The position numbers and the translations under genes were made by a program. From contig BSBM01001067.1 in NCBI GenBank assembly GCA_027924585.1, forward strand, positions 1,366,001 through 1,430,000: a stretch of 64,000 nt of DNA, given 5' to 3'. This DNA comes from Larix kaempferi (taxonomy: Eukaryota; Streptophyta; Pinopsida; Pinales; Pinaceae). Below the pieces are notes generated by a model, which did not search any database, had not been told where the DNA came from, and saw only the letters and a list, made by a program, of their open reading frames with translations. Positions 11,295 through 24,050 of the stretch are shown piece by piece. Within the stretch, counting starts at the first letter, position 1. Each line of letters opens with the position of its first letter.

Positions 11295-12271
11295 TGTTAT
11301 ACCTCCATATTTCACAATGTCGCATATTCACCACAAAAAGAATTGACGACACTTCCCCTACTACTTAAAACACCCAGAAGAGAAAAATGATGAGTGATCC
11401 TTGAAGACAAACCTGTCCTGTCAAGAATCAACCCAGCTGAGACTTCATATACCTACACTACCGCGCCTTGCTCCAGCTTAGGTGCGTGGTAGTATACACT
11501 ACTGCGCTATGCTCTTTCTGTGACACGCGGTACTACCGCGTTATGCTCTGTTGGAGAGGCATGGTACACTTTTTTTAGCCTTTTTGCCATGGCTTGTGGG
11601 ATCTTTATTTTCGAGAGATTTTTGAGGATTGGTGTCCCTGATTCGATCCTAACTCACTTTTTGTGATTAGTAGGCCTGATCCACTAAACTCTCCCAAGAT
11701 CCACCCTTCTCTCTTGTTGGTTAACCCTACCACACACTATAAGAGAAAGACATTCCATGAGCAAGGGGAGGACTCTTGGAGGCATCAAACTTATGATCTT
11801 GAAGCTTTGTGGAGATAGCTAGAGGAGGAATCACTTGGAGCTGGGAGTTGGCTTGTATATCAAGCAACCATTGTAAGTGACTTCAAGTTGGTAATAGAAC
11901 ATAACTTGTCTTGTTTCCCAAATCACATGTGTTGATTTTGTTTCAATGATATGATTTGTATCTGTTATAGATTTAGATCCTAACTCATATTTCAAGTTGT
12001 TAGAGAATCGTATTGGCTTGTATCTTGGTTTCAGTTTGATAGGTTCATTCGCGAGGGCTTGGAAATTGGAGCAACCATTAAGACAAGCAATTGGATTGAA
12101 GGTCAGTTAGATCTCTTCTTCTTCTTCTAGCAATTTAATATTGAAATGTCTGTTTAGATCTAGGAATTCAAGGTAGCATTTGTTTAGTTTTGTCTTAGTT
12201 TAGAGTCAGTTAAAGTCTACTTTAACCTAAGAGAATTTCTACCTATCCGTAGGGAGAAAATTCTACATACA
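11295..12271 (+). repeat. 3' LTR of Tat-1
   Basis: Starts TGTTATACC after the polypurine tract and is inferred to end near TACATACA at 12271. Its length of about 977 bp compares with 921 bp for the Tat-2 LTR. It has a TATA-like box (TATAAGAG) at 11738-11745 and several GC-rich palindromes around 11455-11575, including CGCGGTA-C-TACCGCG at 11526-11540. The partner 5' LTR is outside the window, so the right end is not proven. Confidence 0.6.
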
Positions 12272-13340
12272 TAATCAAGAAGAATCTTTATATGGATACC
12301 AACAGAAGGGTGATGATGAGGAGAATGTGTCTCTTGCCATTCAGGTAAAGAGGAGCAAGGATAGTATAGGTGGAGAGTCAACCTCACAAGCAATGGAGAA
12401 GGACATGAGAAAACACAAGTGCTTTGTGTGCCACAAGTGTGGCCATTATGCTTCACAATGTCCAAAATGGAAGAAAGGGAAGAGCAAGTATCAATAGGTA
12501 GCAACATCTGCAGAATCTCAATTCAAGGAGTTTATTGAGAGGTTCGAGAAGAAATTATTGTTAGTCTTGTATTTCTGGCATAGTTTCCAATAGTGCTACG
12601 GTTCGTGGACAGTCATGCTTCTCGTCACATGATGGGGACACGAGAGTTGTTCACCAGTTTGTCAAGGATAGACCCTGATATGCATGTGGAGCTTGGAACT
12701 CATGCTAAGTGTGTTGTGACGGGAGTTGGGATAGTCAAATTTCAACTAGAGTCAAAAGTATCTCTGGAGGTGACAAATGTGTTGTATTTATCGGAGCTCA
12801 AGATGAATTTGGACTTAGTATCGACATTGGAGGACAGTGGGTATATCATCTCTTTTGAAGGTGGGTAGGTTCTCATTAGATTGAATGGATGTGGTATAGA
12901 CTCAACACAAGTTCTTGGTGTCAGAGAGGAAAAAGTATACAAGTTACAGGAAAAGCTTGTAGTTGGATCCAAGGGGATCTTGGATCATGGATCGATGTCA
13001 ATGATAGAGGTAAAGGAGTAAAAGACTATGAAGGGTGAGCATAGTTCACATACTTCTAGTTTGGGGAGTAAACCTTCAGAGGAGAAGAGAGAGTTAGCCC
13101 CTTCCAGTTCGGACAGGAGACCTAGTTGGTACGAGATGACATTGATGGATGCTCAAGAGCAGGAGAAAGCTCCTAGGAGCACGATGAGGGAGAGAGGGCC
13201 TTTGAAAAAGTTTTAAATATTTTTTGCACTAATGTGTAGCATCATTGATTCTATGACTACCAATGGTCAAGGAGCATCTGACCAGCAAGGTTGGACATAT
13301 GCCAATGTGCAAGATGATGTATGCGACAATGTACTAGGAT
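12272..13340 (+). pseudogene. Ty1/copia remnant: gag zinc knuckle, protease, integrase-RT linker
   Basis: A decayed copia fragment that resumes directly after the Tat-1 LTR. The gag end has a standard CX2CX4HX4C knuckle, 'CFVCHKCGHYASQC' (about 12418-12462), in a Lys-rich context. The protease follows at 12593-12868, with active-site loop 'VDSHASRHMMG' (Gly of D-S-G replaced by His). At 13180-13330 a piece typical of the copia integrase-RT junction appears ('RGPLKKF', then 'SDQQGW'). Integrase between these is deleted and RT is absent. The frame is interrupted by TAG at about 12495 and by frameshifts. Confidence 0.75.
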
Positions 13341-15427
13341 CAAAGGGAGAACTAGTTCTAGGTGGCTCTACGAGTAGTACCTTCCTCATTGAGAGGGATT
13401 GCTGATGATTGTAGCTCGAACAGGTACTTCTACATAGGCCAAGTGTTAGGAATGCAGGAGTCGTCCAAAGCACCTCTCTAGGTACTTGCTTGAGAAGCAA
13501 TTGACTTTTGTATCTATTTATTTAGTCTAAGTTAGGAAAGGCACATTAATTAACTTAATATTGGTTAATGACAAAAAGTGAACTTAACATTAAGTCATAA
13601 CTGTTGATCTTAAGTGAGGCTTGATATCTAATCTCAACTATCGATTACTTTGGAGATCTAGGGTTAGGGTTTTGGGTAATTGAGATGTTATAAAAAGAAG
13701 CCTAAGGAGAGGAGGAGACACAACAACTACACATAGTGAGTGAGATCTCATTGATTGGTTGGAGAAGGAATTTAAAACAAGTGTGTAGGTGCAGGGGAAA
13801 AGTTAGAGGAAAGGTGCAAAGGGGTAGTGAGGGAGATAACAACCGACTAGCAAGATCGAAGGACTGATCTTGAGGTTTGATAGGCTTAAGATATTTACTA
13901 TTTTTTAATTCCTTAGTGGGTCATTTTCCTAAGATGGGAGCCCAAGATTTTATCATTAATAAAATCACAGTTTATTGGTTTTTCTCTTGTTGGGGTTTCC
14001 CAGGGTAAACAAGTGTCAAATGTGTGTGATTCCCTGTTTAATTCCATTGTGTAATTGTTAAAAACTCCAGTGTATTTTCTTTCATAACTTGACAATTTTT
14101 GGAACAAAAGATCATCTCTGAGGTTCGGAATTTAACAAAAGCCTCTGAGTAGGGAACCTCCTTTTACAATGTATCTAATGCACAAGATGAGATGAGATGA
14201 TTTTAAAACTTGGTCTCCTTAGTATCTTTATAGGAGACAAAGAGTACAATTATAATTAAGTTCCTAGTCAACCATACAATTACAATTCAGGTACTAGCCA
14301 ACCAATGAAGACAATACTAATATAATAATATAAATGTGATGTTAAAATATATAGGGCTTACCAAAAGCATTTGATCTAACTTCAATATATGTAAATATTC
14401 CACTCCAAGAGCTTCATATCTTCTAACATTTTGTATTGACTTCATTCTTGATCCTAAAAGACATCAACGATTAGCATCCCATGGGCTCTAGTAGATGCAA
14501 CTAATAAAGCTCTCCCAATGTATCAAAGGGTCATGATTCTAAGAGAGAAAGATCAAAGAATGCCATTCTTGGAGATTCTTTTATATCATATAAGGCCTTG
14601 TTCAAATTAAAAAATAAATAAATAATAAAAAACTATCCTCTTCTTAAGGGCATGCTCATATTGTTAATCAAATTCTATCACTTCTACATAACTTTAGCTA
14701 GGTTTTTCCCTACCAAATCAAGAGGTAATTGATTGCTTGATGACATGGAAAATAAGGACTTTGTTCTACCTAAGGGCACTATAGGATTATGGAAGGGAGG
14801 GAGGGAGGGATGGGAGGTCACATTTTCTTATCCCATACGTAGGAGTTATTTTAAGGGGGGGAAGAGGGGCCATATGACCCCCCCTTGCATTGCCCTCTAT
14901 CCTTGTGGTGGGTAGATGCGTTAAGACTCTACCATCCTTGCTATTTTTGAACATGTATTGTGTGACCCTCTTCAATGGATTCATTGTACAAAATGGAAAT
15001 TGCACTAGGTCATGCATGGGAAGAATAGAGGGTCATCATGCCACCCTTCTAAAATCCATCTAAGATTAATGGCGGCATTGATAGCATGCATGTGATCCAA
15101 AAGAAGGTTTTGTGTAGGCATTTTCGTATTGTCTCATCAAGTTTCACTATGTCTAGAGCCGCCCCTTTATGTCTTAGGGAACTCTTTTTGAGTTGGGGAG
15201 GGGGGGGATTCTTCTATGTTCTTTGTCTTCAATGCAAGCATGGAACATTATGAATATTGTATGGAAAGTATGGGCAATGTTTGTGAGGATATGAGCTATT
15301 TCCATCAGTGTTCCAAGGATATCTTAGGGCTTCAAGTGAACCTATCCTCAACCATTAAACAAACCAACTAATGGAAATTGGAAATGGAAACCAAGAGCAA
15401 GGTAATGAATAAAGTCAAGGACCGCTT
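13341..15427. other. intergenic, possible decayed LTR
   Basis: No gene seen. A TATA-like TTATAAAAAG at about 13689, followed by G/A-rich DNA typical of an LTR R-U5 region, suggests the end of the copia remnant or another decayed LTR. A short imperfect duplication (aattacaattcag/aattataattaag) lies near 14250-14300. The ORFs at 13913 and 14733-15017 are low-complexity chance frames. Confidence 0.5.
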
Positions 15428-16629
15428 TGTAATGTCCTCTTCTGCTTAAGCACAGAGGATTATCCCGCTAACCTATATGATTCCCATAGGTTTGAGTGCG
15501 CATTGACATTCAGGGAATCAACTGAGGATTGATGTCTTATGCACCTTAAGAAGATCGTAGCAGGGGTATTAGATCACCAGTAGGTAAACAGGGGCCTTAG
15601 GAGCTATAGGCCACCTGCATGCATGGCATCCGAGCAATATTTCATGATGCATGCACTGATTGAGTCTCCAGAGCACTGCATGCAAGTCAATTTAAAATTA
15701 GAAGGTAAACTGACCTAATTAGGTCAAAAGTTAGGTCTAACAGGTGAATGTTATAAAAGAAAGGTAAAGCTAGTAAGGAAGACCTGCTTATATGATTATT
15801 GATTTGTGGATTCAAATTGGAGAGCTCAGCGAGCTAAGTTGGGGTTGAGTACATGCACTCATCTAATTGGTGTATTTCGACAGCGAAATCTATTTGCCCT
15901 AGTCGCCATCAAGTTGGCTCATCCAGATTCAACATTGCTTCAGCATCAGGTACTATTATCATTCAATTTCTACAACATTCCAGTTTATGAGTTATTGAGG
16001 GATTTGTCCTCCTGCATGGGTGCATTGTCCAAGGACCTCCCTATTCGCATTATAGCCTACAGGGCTTTGTTCTTCTGCATGCTGCTCTTATCCTCTTCAA
16101 AGCAGTGGTATTACCCTTCCCCTGGAAGAAGGGATCTTTAGCTTGAGTCTCCATCTATTTCTCAGCACATTCATCTTCAAGAAGACATCCTCTTGCATGT
16201 GGGCAACTTTCTGAGAGAGGGGCACACATTTTAGGGCTTGGAGCCTTCAGTTATTCTGCATGCTGCTTCTATCGTCTTCAGAAGGGAACTATAACCCTAG
16301 TACAACTTATCTGGAGCTTCATCTGCGGAGTATTATTTATTGAGGATCATTCATAGCTTTGAGGAGGCCGCATTATTTATCTAGAGGACGTCCTACCTTA
16401 GCTCCCTGTTCCACCGGCACAATCTTGCATGGTAGGATTATCTTGATCTACATCAATCGATCTATCTACTGGTATGTACATGCATTGATTCCTCCTATTT
16501 TATAGCATTTCAGTTTACCTGGGTTATAGATTCGCATGCATGCAGAGATCAGTGCATACCTTCATACTTCATTGAGACATAAGACTACTAGACAACACAC
16601 AAAAAAAAATATCAGTTTGGGATATTACA
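15428..16629 (+). repeat. 5' LTR of gypsy-B (1202 bp)
   Basis: Begins TGTAATGTCC and ends GGATATTACA; the termini are inverted repeats with a single mismatch in 10 bases. A TATA-like TATAAAAG lies at about 15752. The 111-residue open frame inside it (15806-16141) is a chance frame. The mate LTR is absent. Confidence 0.8.
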
Positions 16630-16630
16630 G

Positions 16631-16643
16631 TAGTATCAGAGCA
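16631..16643 (+). promoter_or_regulatory. primer binding site of gypsy-B (initiator-Met tRNA type)
   Basis: TAGTATCAGAGCA begins one base after the LTR end. It matches the plant initiator-Met site TGGTATCAGAGC with one G-to-A change. Confidence 0.85.
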
Positions 16644-16685
16644 ATTTCCTCGCCAGTTGTGGGAGCATGCAATTGTAAATAGTAA

Positions 16686-18030
16686 GTGAATTCAGAAGAC
16701 CCACACAACATTACTTACCAGAGACAGAGGTTTAGAAACAGGGATAGAGGAGAAGGAGAATTAGAGGATATAGAACTGGGGGATAGAGAGTATCCGTTTC
16801 AAAAAAGTAAAGGCAAAGAAACAATGGCAGATGATGATAAAATAGCTTTCAACAATCTCATTTCAGCTATAAAAGATCTCACTAATGGGAAAAAAGAAAT
16901 GGTAAGTGCCTTTAGACAAATGGCAGAGAAAAATGGGCCCACCCCACACAGTCCATTATTTCCCAACAGTGATAGGGTATCCACCAGTAGTAGTGGAGAA
17001 CATTTACATACCAATATGCAGAGCCATCCCCATATATACAACAGGCCCTCCCAACCTACCATGCCTCAATTCTTAGAGAGCCCAGCCGCAATACCTGTAG
17101 CACAGGTAGAGCCAGAAGAATCCATGAGTTCCTGTTTGAGAGAGTACAGAGCATTAGGAAACGACTTCCAGTCAGCCATGACCTTCAATGACTTTTGCCA
17201 CTTTAAAAATAAGAACAGACCCAGAGCATACAATAGGCCTTTCAACCATAACTTTGAGTTACAACACACGGTAGGGAAACTGACTATCCCTACCTTTGAG
17301 GGGACCCGAGGTGGCCCAACACGGAACTAGGCACAGAAGTTGGATGAATACTTCCAACTCAACCCCATGATTGAGATAGATGCCATTAAATTGCCTACCT
17401 TGCATTTGGATGGGGAGGCCCATGAGTGGTGGTACCACGGGTTGGTGACATTGGGTCACAAAACCATCACCTCATACACATATTTTACACAGAGGCTCAT
17501 TGAGCGATTTGATAGGAAGGACCCTGAGGTGCATTTTAGAGAGTTGACACATCTCAAGCAGACAGGTAGTGCAGATGCATTCATTTCAGATTTTCAGAGG
17601 GTAGCAGTCATGGTGACAGATATTTCAGAGAGCAGGTTGATTATCTTGTTTACTGAGGCCCTCATTGAACCCTTACGTGGATGGGTCAAATCCTATAGAG
17701 CCACCACCCTAGCCGATGCCATTAGTTGGACTAGAGATTTGCAGGATGCAATACCCAAAAATAGATTTCCCCCCATAACTAATTTCCCTATTAAAGATAA
17801 AGAGAGGAAACCCTTCCAGAAAGAGTGGCCCAAGAAAGAAAGGATGGATAATGATACCCGCTAGGACCTTAGAAGAAAAAAGTTACGTTTCACTTGTCAT
17901 GGACCATGGGAACCAAGTCACAGATGTTCAGGGAAGGGAAAGTCCTACTACATAGAAGCCTATTTCGACAGTGGGTCGGATGAGGATTATCAAGATTAGG
18001 AGCAGGGAGAGACACATGAGACAGCTGATG
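16686..18030 (+). pseudogene. gag: gag of gypsy-B, broken only by TAG codons
   Basis: Gag would form the particle shell. The first part is polar and Ser/Pro/Gln-rich. The conserved domain at about 17250-17760 includes 'LPTLHLDGEAHEWWYHG', 'RFDRKDPEVHFRELTHLKQ' and 'FTEALIEPLRGWV'. A degenerate knuckle, 'CHGPWEPSHRC', is at about 17895-17930; the leading CX2C has lost a Cys. The reading frame is uninterrupted by indels; it is broken only by TAG at 17328, 17862 and 17997. It continues in the same frame into the protease. Confidence 0.85.
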
Positions 18031-18612
18031 AGGGACAGTCACCAGGAGGAACCATTGCTCCAATGTCAGGGGTCCCTAGATTCCACACTCTCCAGATCAG
18101 AGGTGTCATACAGGGCCATAGAGTGGGAGTGTTGATAGATGGTGGGGCATCCCACAACTTTATTGATGTTGCATGGGTTAAAAGGAAAGGCATTCAGATT
18201 GAGGGTTTTGATGGATTTTTAGTAGCTGTAGCAGGTCACACCATGGAGTGTAGTCAAAGGATTCCAAAAATGAAATTAACACTTGGGAATTATACAGTGT
18301 TAGAAACATTCTATGTGGTAGATGTACCTGACATGAATGTGGTGCTGGGATTTCAATAGCTTTATTCCATAGGGAAGTATTCCACGAACTACCAGACCAT
18401 GGAGATGGAGTTCATGGGAACTTAGGGCCATAAAGTAGTATTGAGAGGGATGAATACCTACCCTCCCACAACAGTGGCATCACATAGGATGGAGGCAGTA
18501 CTCCGACAAGGAGATATAGAGTGGAAAATAGAGTGCTTGGTTACCTTCAGGAAACCACCAGATAAGGCTACACAACATCCAGTAGATATAGAGGCCTTCC
18601 TTGTAGTAATGC
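18031..18612 (+). pseudogene. protease and start of pol of gypsy-B, truncated
   Basis: Same frame as gag. The retropepsin active site is 'VLIDGGASHNFID' at about 18126-18165, with the second lobe 'FYVVDVPDMNVVLGF'. TAG codons at 18357 and 18423 break it; the frame then continues into the linker before RT ('YPPTTVASHRME', 'VDIEAFLVVMQF') and runs into GA repeat at about 18613, so RT is missing. Confidence 0.85.
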
Positions 18613-20239
18613 AGTTTAGGGGTTTAGAGAGAGAGAGTTAGATTGATGGTTAGGGCTTTGGAGAGAGAGAGAGACATTGCGGTTTAGGGGTTTAGAGAGA
18701 GGGAGAGAGAGATATCAGGGGTTAAGGGTTTAAAGAGAGAAATGGATTGGGGGTTAGGGGTTTAGAGAGAGAGAATGGGGTGAGGGGTTTAGATAGATAG
18801 ATATATAACGAGAGAGACTGTGTGTTAAGAGAGAGAGAGAGAGAGATTGTGTTTTAGAGAAAGAGAGAAAGATTGGGGGATAGGGTTTTAAAGAGAGAGA
18901 GATTGGCTATTAGGGGTTTAAAGAAATAGGGAGAATGGGGTTTATGGGTTTAGAGAGGGAGAGAGAAAGAGAGAGATTGTGAGTTAGTGGTTTAGAGAGA
19001 TAGAGAGAGAGAGATTAGGGTTGAGGGATTTAGAGAGAGAGAGATTGTGGGTTAAGTGTTATAGAGAGAGAGAGAGGTTGGGGGTTAGGGGTTTAGAGAG
19101 AGGGAGAGAGATATATTGGAGGTTAGGGGTTTAAAGAGAGAGAGAGAGATTGGGAGTTAGGTATTTAGAGAGAGAGAATTGGTGTCAGTGGTTGAGAGAG
19201 AGACAAAGAGAGTTTGGGGTTTAGAGAGAGAGAGAGATATTGGGGGTTAGGGGTTTAGAGAGAGAGAGTCGGATATCTGTGTTTAGGGGTTTAGAGAGAG
19301 AGAGAGAGAGGGAGCGAGAGGGGGTTAGGGGTTAAGGGTTTAGAGAGAGAGGGAGAGAGATATTGGAGGTTAAGAGTTTAGAAAGAGAGAAAGAGAGAGA
19401 GATTGGAGGCTAGCGGTTGAGAGAGAGAGAGATTGGAGGTTATGGGTTTAGAGAGAGAGAGAGAGGTCTTGGGTTTAGAGAGAGAGAGAGAGAGAGATTG
19501 GAGTTTATGGGTTTAGAGAGAGAGATTGAGGGTTTGTGAGAGAGAGAGAGAGAGAGAGAGATTGGGGGTTAGGGGTTTAGAGAGAGAGAGAGAGATCGAT
19601 TATGTGTTATGGATTTAGAGAGAGAGAATAAGTGTCAATGGTTGAGTGAGAGACAGAGAGAGTTTGGGGTTTAGAGAGAGAGAGAGATTGGGGATTAGGG
19701 TTTTAGAGAGAGAGATTCGGAGATCTGCGTTTAGGGGTTTAGAGAGAGAGATAGAGAGGGAGAGAGAGGGGGTTAGCAGTTAAGGGTTTAGAGATAGAGG
19801 GAGAGAGATATTGGAGGTTAGGGGTTTAGAAAGAGAGAAAGAGAGAGAGATTGGAGGTTAGCGGTTTAGAGATAGAGAGAGATTGTAGGTTATGGGTTTA
19901 GAGAGAGAGAGAGGTTTTGGGTTTAGATAGAGAGAGAGATTGGAGGTTAGGGGTTTAGAGAGAGATTGAGGGTTTGAGAGAGAGAGAGAGAGGGAGAGAG
20001 AGAGAGATTGGGGGTTAGGGGTTTAGAGAGAGAGAGATTGGGGGTTAGGGGTTTAGAGAGAGAGAGAGAGAGAGAGATTATGTGTTATGGATTTAGAGAG
20101 AGAGAGAGGAATATTGGGGTTTAAGGGATTAGAGAGAGAGATATTGAAGGTTAGGTGTTTATAGAGGGAGATATAGATTAGAGGTTTTTGGTTTAGAGAG
20201 AAAAGAGATTGGGGTTTGGGGGTTTTGAGAGATAGAGAG

Positions 20240-20361
20240 ATATTGGGGGTTAATAGGGGTTTAGAGATAGAGAGAGATCACTAGAGGAGAATGTATGGTT
20301 AGTGGTGGGGGAGAGAGAGACATAGAGAGTGGGAAGGGGCAGGTGGTTGAGGAGCGGGGGT

Positions 20362-20362
<1 letters not shown>
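20240..20362. repeat. higher-order landmark A, copy 1
   Basis: Distinctive non-GA sequence with 'gatcactagaggag' followed by 'atggttagtggtggggga' and 'gaggagcgggggttt'. Matching copies occur at about 23405-23528 and 26138-26262, so spacing is about 3.16 and 2.73 kb. Confidence 0.8.
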
Positions 20363-20408
<46 letters not shown>

Positions 20409-20424
20409 TTGACGGTTAGTGCTT

Positions 20425-20466
<42 letters not shown>

Positions 20467-20673
20467 GGATTAGAGGTTTAGAGAGAGGGAGAGAGATATA
20501 TCGGGGGTTACGGGTTTAAAGAGAGAAATAGATTGGGGGTTAGGGCTTTAGAGAGAGAGGGATTGAGGGTTATACATTTAGAGAGAAAGATTGAGGATTA
20601 GGAGTTTAGAGAGAGAGAATGAGGTGAGGGGGTTTAGATAGATAGATATATAGAGAGACTGACTGGGTGTTAG

Positions 20674-20715
<42 letters not shown>

Positions 20716-20915
20716 GCTATTAGGGGTTTAAAGAGATAGGGAGAATGGGGTTTATGGGTTTAGAGAGGGAGAGAGAAAGAGAGGGATTGCTAGTTAGTGG
20801 TTTAGAGAGAGATAGAGAGAGAGAGAGAGATTAGGGTTTATGGGTTTAGAGAGAGAGAGGGATTGTGGGTTAGGTGTTATAGAGAAAGAGAGAGAGAGAG
20901 AGAGAGTTTGGGGTT

Positions 20916-20950
<35 letters not shown>

Positions 20951-21589
20951 GAGGTTAGGGGTTTAGAGAGAGAGTGTGAGATTTGCATTTAGGGGTTTAG
21001 AGAGAGAGAGAGCAGGAGAGAGAGGGGGTTAGGGGTTAAGGGTTTAGAGAGAGAGGGAGAGACAGGTTGGAGGTTAGGGGTTTAGAAAGAAGGAGAGAGA
21101 GAGATTGGAGGTTAGGGGATTAGGGAGAGAGAGAGATTGGAGGTTATGGGTTTAGAGAGGGAGAGGATTGGGGTTTAGGGAGATAGAGATTGGAGGTTAG
21201 GGGTTTAGAGAGAGAGAGATATCGGGGTAAGTGGTGTTGAGAGAGAGATATTGGGTGTTAGGTGTTTAAAGAGAGTGAGATAGAAAGAGTAAGAGAGATT
21301 TGGGGTTAGGTGTTTAGAGAGAGATAGTAAGAGAGAGGGAGTGATTTGTGGTTGGGGTTTTAGAGAGAGAGAGATTTGGGGCTATGGGTTTAGTGAGAGA
21401 GAGATATTGTGTTGGGTTAGTGGTTTTGAGAGAGATATTGTGGGTTACGGGTTTAGAGAGAGAGAGAGATTTAAAGTTAGAGGTTTAGAGAGAGATTTAA
21501 AGTTAGAGGTTTAGAGAGAGATATAGATATTTGAAGTTAGGGGTTCAAGAAGAGAGAGATAGGGTTATGGGTTCAGGGGAGAGAGAGAG

Positions 21590-21712
21590 ATTGGGGGAGA
21601 ATAGGGGTTTAGAGATAGAGAGAGATTAAGGGTGGAGTATGGATGGTTAGTGAGGGGGTGAGGGACATAGAGATGGAGGTAGGGGCAGGTGGGTGAGGAG
21701 TGGGGATTTGGG
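21590..21712. repeat. higher-order landmark B, copy 1
   Basis: Contains 'agggtggagtatggatgg', 'gagggacatagagatgg' and 'gtgaggagtggggattt'. A close copy lies at about 24370-24493 (2.78 kb away), and a partial one starts at about 27300. Confidence 0.8.
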
Positions 21713-21733
21713 GAGAGAGAGAGAGGTTCAGGG

Positions 21734-21777
<44 letters not shown>

Positions 21778-22001
21778 TTGGGAGTTAGGGTGTAGGGGTT
21801 TAAAGAGAGAGAGAGAGAGAGACCAAATTTTAGGTGTTTATGGAGAGAGAGAGATTGAGGGATAAGGGTTTAGAGATAGAGACATATATATATATATATA
21901 TATACAGAGAGAGAGAGAGAGAGAGGTTAGGGGTTTAGAGAGGGAGATATTGGGGTTAGTGGTTGAGAGAAAGAGAGATTGGAGGTTAGGGCGTAGGGGT
22001 T

Positions 22002-22046
<45 letters not shown>

Positions 22047-22231
22047 GGGGATAAGGGTTTAGAGAGAGAGACATATATATATATACACAGAGAGAGAGAG
22101 ATATATATTTGAGGTTAGGAGTTTAGAGAGGGAGACATTGGGGGTTAGGGGTTTAGAGAGAGAGAGATATTGGAGCTGATGGGTTTAGAGAGAGAGAATG
22201 GCATACATAGAGAGAATGGGGGTTAGTGGTT

Positions 22232-22268
<37 letters not shown>

Positions 22269-23233
22269 GAGGTTAGGTGTTTAGAGAGAGAGAGAGATAG
22301 AAAGAGAGAGATTGGAGTTTACCCATTTACAGAGAGAGATATAGATTAGGGGTTATGGTAATTTTAGAAAGAGATAGAGATATTGGAGGTTTGGGGTTTA
22401 GAGAGAGAGAGAGAGATTGGTGGTTGGGGGTTTAGAGAGAGATGTTGGTGGTTAGGGGTTGAGAGAGAGAGAGAGAGAGATCACAGGTTATGCATTTAGA
22501 GAGGGATATTGGGGGTTATGGGTTCAGAGAGAGAGACATGGGGGGTTTAATGTTTAGAGAGAGAGGGATTGGGTGTTACGTATTAGTAGAGAGAGATAGA
22601 GAGATTAGAGGTTATGGGTTTAGAGAGAGAGAGAGAGATTGGAGTTTAAGGGATTAGAGAGAGAGATTGTAGATTAGGGGTTTAGGGAGAGAGAGATTGG
22701 GGGTTAGGTAGAGAGAGAGAGAGAGAGATTAGGTGTTAGGGGTTTAGAGAGAGAGACAGATTAGAGGTTAGGGAATTGAAGAGAGAGACACAGATTAGAG
22801 GTTAGGGGATTGGAGAGAGAGAGAGAGATGGAAAGAGAGAGACTGGGAGTTTTTCATTTAGAGAGATGGTTATTTAGGGTTAGGAGATTAGAGAGAGAGA
22901 GAGAGAGGTGGTTAGGGTTTTAGGGAGAGAGATAGAGTGAGATTGAAAGTTATGTGTTTATAGAGAGAAAGAGAGAGGTGTTTGGGCCTATGTGTTTAGA
23001 TAGAGAAAGGTTGGGGGTTAGGGGTTTAGAGAGAGAGATTGGGGGTTAGGGGTATATATAGGGAGAGAGAGATTGGGGGTTAGGGATTTAGAGAGATAGA
23101 GAGAGAGGTTAGGGGTTTAGAGAGATATATATTAGATTTTAGGGGTTTAGAGAGAGAGAAGTATAGAGATTGGGGGGAGAGAGGGAGAGGGAGAGAGAGA
23201 GAGAGAGAGAGATTGATTATGTTTTTTGGATTT

Positions 23234-23265
<32 letters not shown>

Positions 23266-23404
23266 GAATATTGGGGGTTAAGGGCTTAGAGAGAGAGAGA
23301 GATATTGGAGGTTAGGTGTTTAGAGAGGGAGATAGAGATTAGTGGTTTTGGGTTTAGAGAGAAAGGATATTGGGGTTTGGGGGTTTTGAGAGATAGAGAG
23401 ATAT

Positions 23405-23528
23405 TGGGGGTTAATAGGGGGTTAGAGATAGAGAGTGATCACTAGAGGAGTATGGATGGTTAGTGGTGGGGGAGAGAGAGAAATAGAGAGGGGGAAGGGG
23501 TAAGTGGTTGAAGAGCAGGGGTTTTCCG
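23405..23528. repeat. higher-order landmark A, copy 2
   Basis: Shares 'gatcactagaggag', 'atggatggttagtggtgg' and 'gaagagcaggggttt' with copies 1 and 3; point changes only. Confidence 0.8.
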
Positions 23529-24016
23529 AGAGAGAGAGAGAAAGAGAGAGGGGGTTAGGGGTTTAGAGAGAGAGCGAGATAGATTTTGGGGTTTAGTGTT
23601 TAGGGGTTCAAAGAGAGAGAGTTAGATTGGCGGTTAGGGATTGAGAGAGAGAGAGACATTGCGGTTTAGGAGTTTAGAGAGAGATATCGGGTGTTAGGGG
23701 TTTAAAGAGAGAAATGGATTGGGGGTTAAGGTTTAGAGAGATAAATATTGGGGATTAGGGGTTTAGAGAGAGAGAATGGGGTGAGGGGTAGGGGTAGGGG
23801 ATTAAAGAGAGAGAGATTGGGGGTTAGGGGTTTAGAGAGATAAAGAGATTGGAGGATAAGGGTTTAGAGAGAGAAGGATTAGGGGTTAGGGGTTTAGAGA
23901 GATAGATTAGGGTTTAGGTGTTTAGATAGAGATGGAGGGTGGGAGAGAGAGAGAGAGATTTGGGGTTAGGGGTTTAAAGAGAGAGAGAGAGAGGTAGAGG
24001 TTAGGGGTTAGGGGTT

Positions 24017-24050
<34 letters not shown>

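Larger units (their letters stand above)
1..12271 (+). mobile_element. Tat-type Ty3/gypsy LTR retrotransposon (Tat-1), 5' end off window
   Basis: The order gag, protease, RT, RNase H, integrase, archaeal-type RNase H, antisense PMD gene, long 3' noncoding region, polypurine tract and LTR identifies a large Tat-lineage gypsy element. The 5' LTR and primer site lie left of the window. The right end is placed at 12271 because the next bases open a copia gag reading frame and because the presumed LTR end resembles that of Tat-2 (55724-63533). At least ten premature stops and several frameshifts show it is dead. Its 3' noncoding region is recognisably homologous to that of Tat-2, so the two belong to related families. 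The exact right end is inferred. Confidence 0.85.
15428..18612 (+). mobile_element. Ty3/gypsy element (gypsy-B), LTR plus gag-protease, 3' truncated at the GA array
   Basis: A complete-looking 5' LTR (15428-16629), a primer site and one long gag-protease frame are present. RT, RNase H, integrase and the 3' LTR are missing because the sequence changes abruptly to repeats at about 18613. The D-G-G-A-S-H-N-F protease motif and initiator-Met type primer site fit chromovirus-like plant gypsy elements. Confidence 0.85.

Noticed and set aside
15806-16141. A 111-codon open frame
   Set aside because: It lies wholly inside the gypsy-B LTR and has no recognisable motifs.
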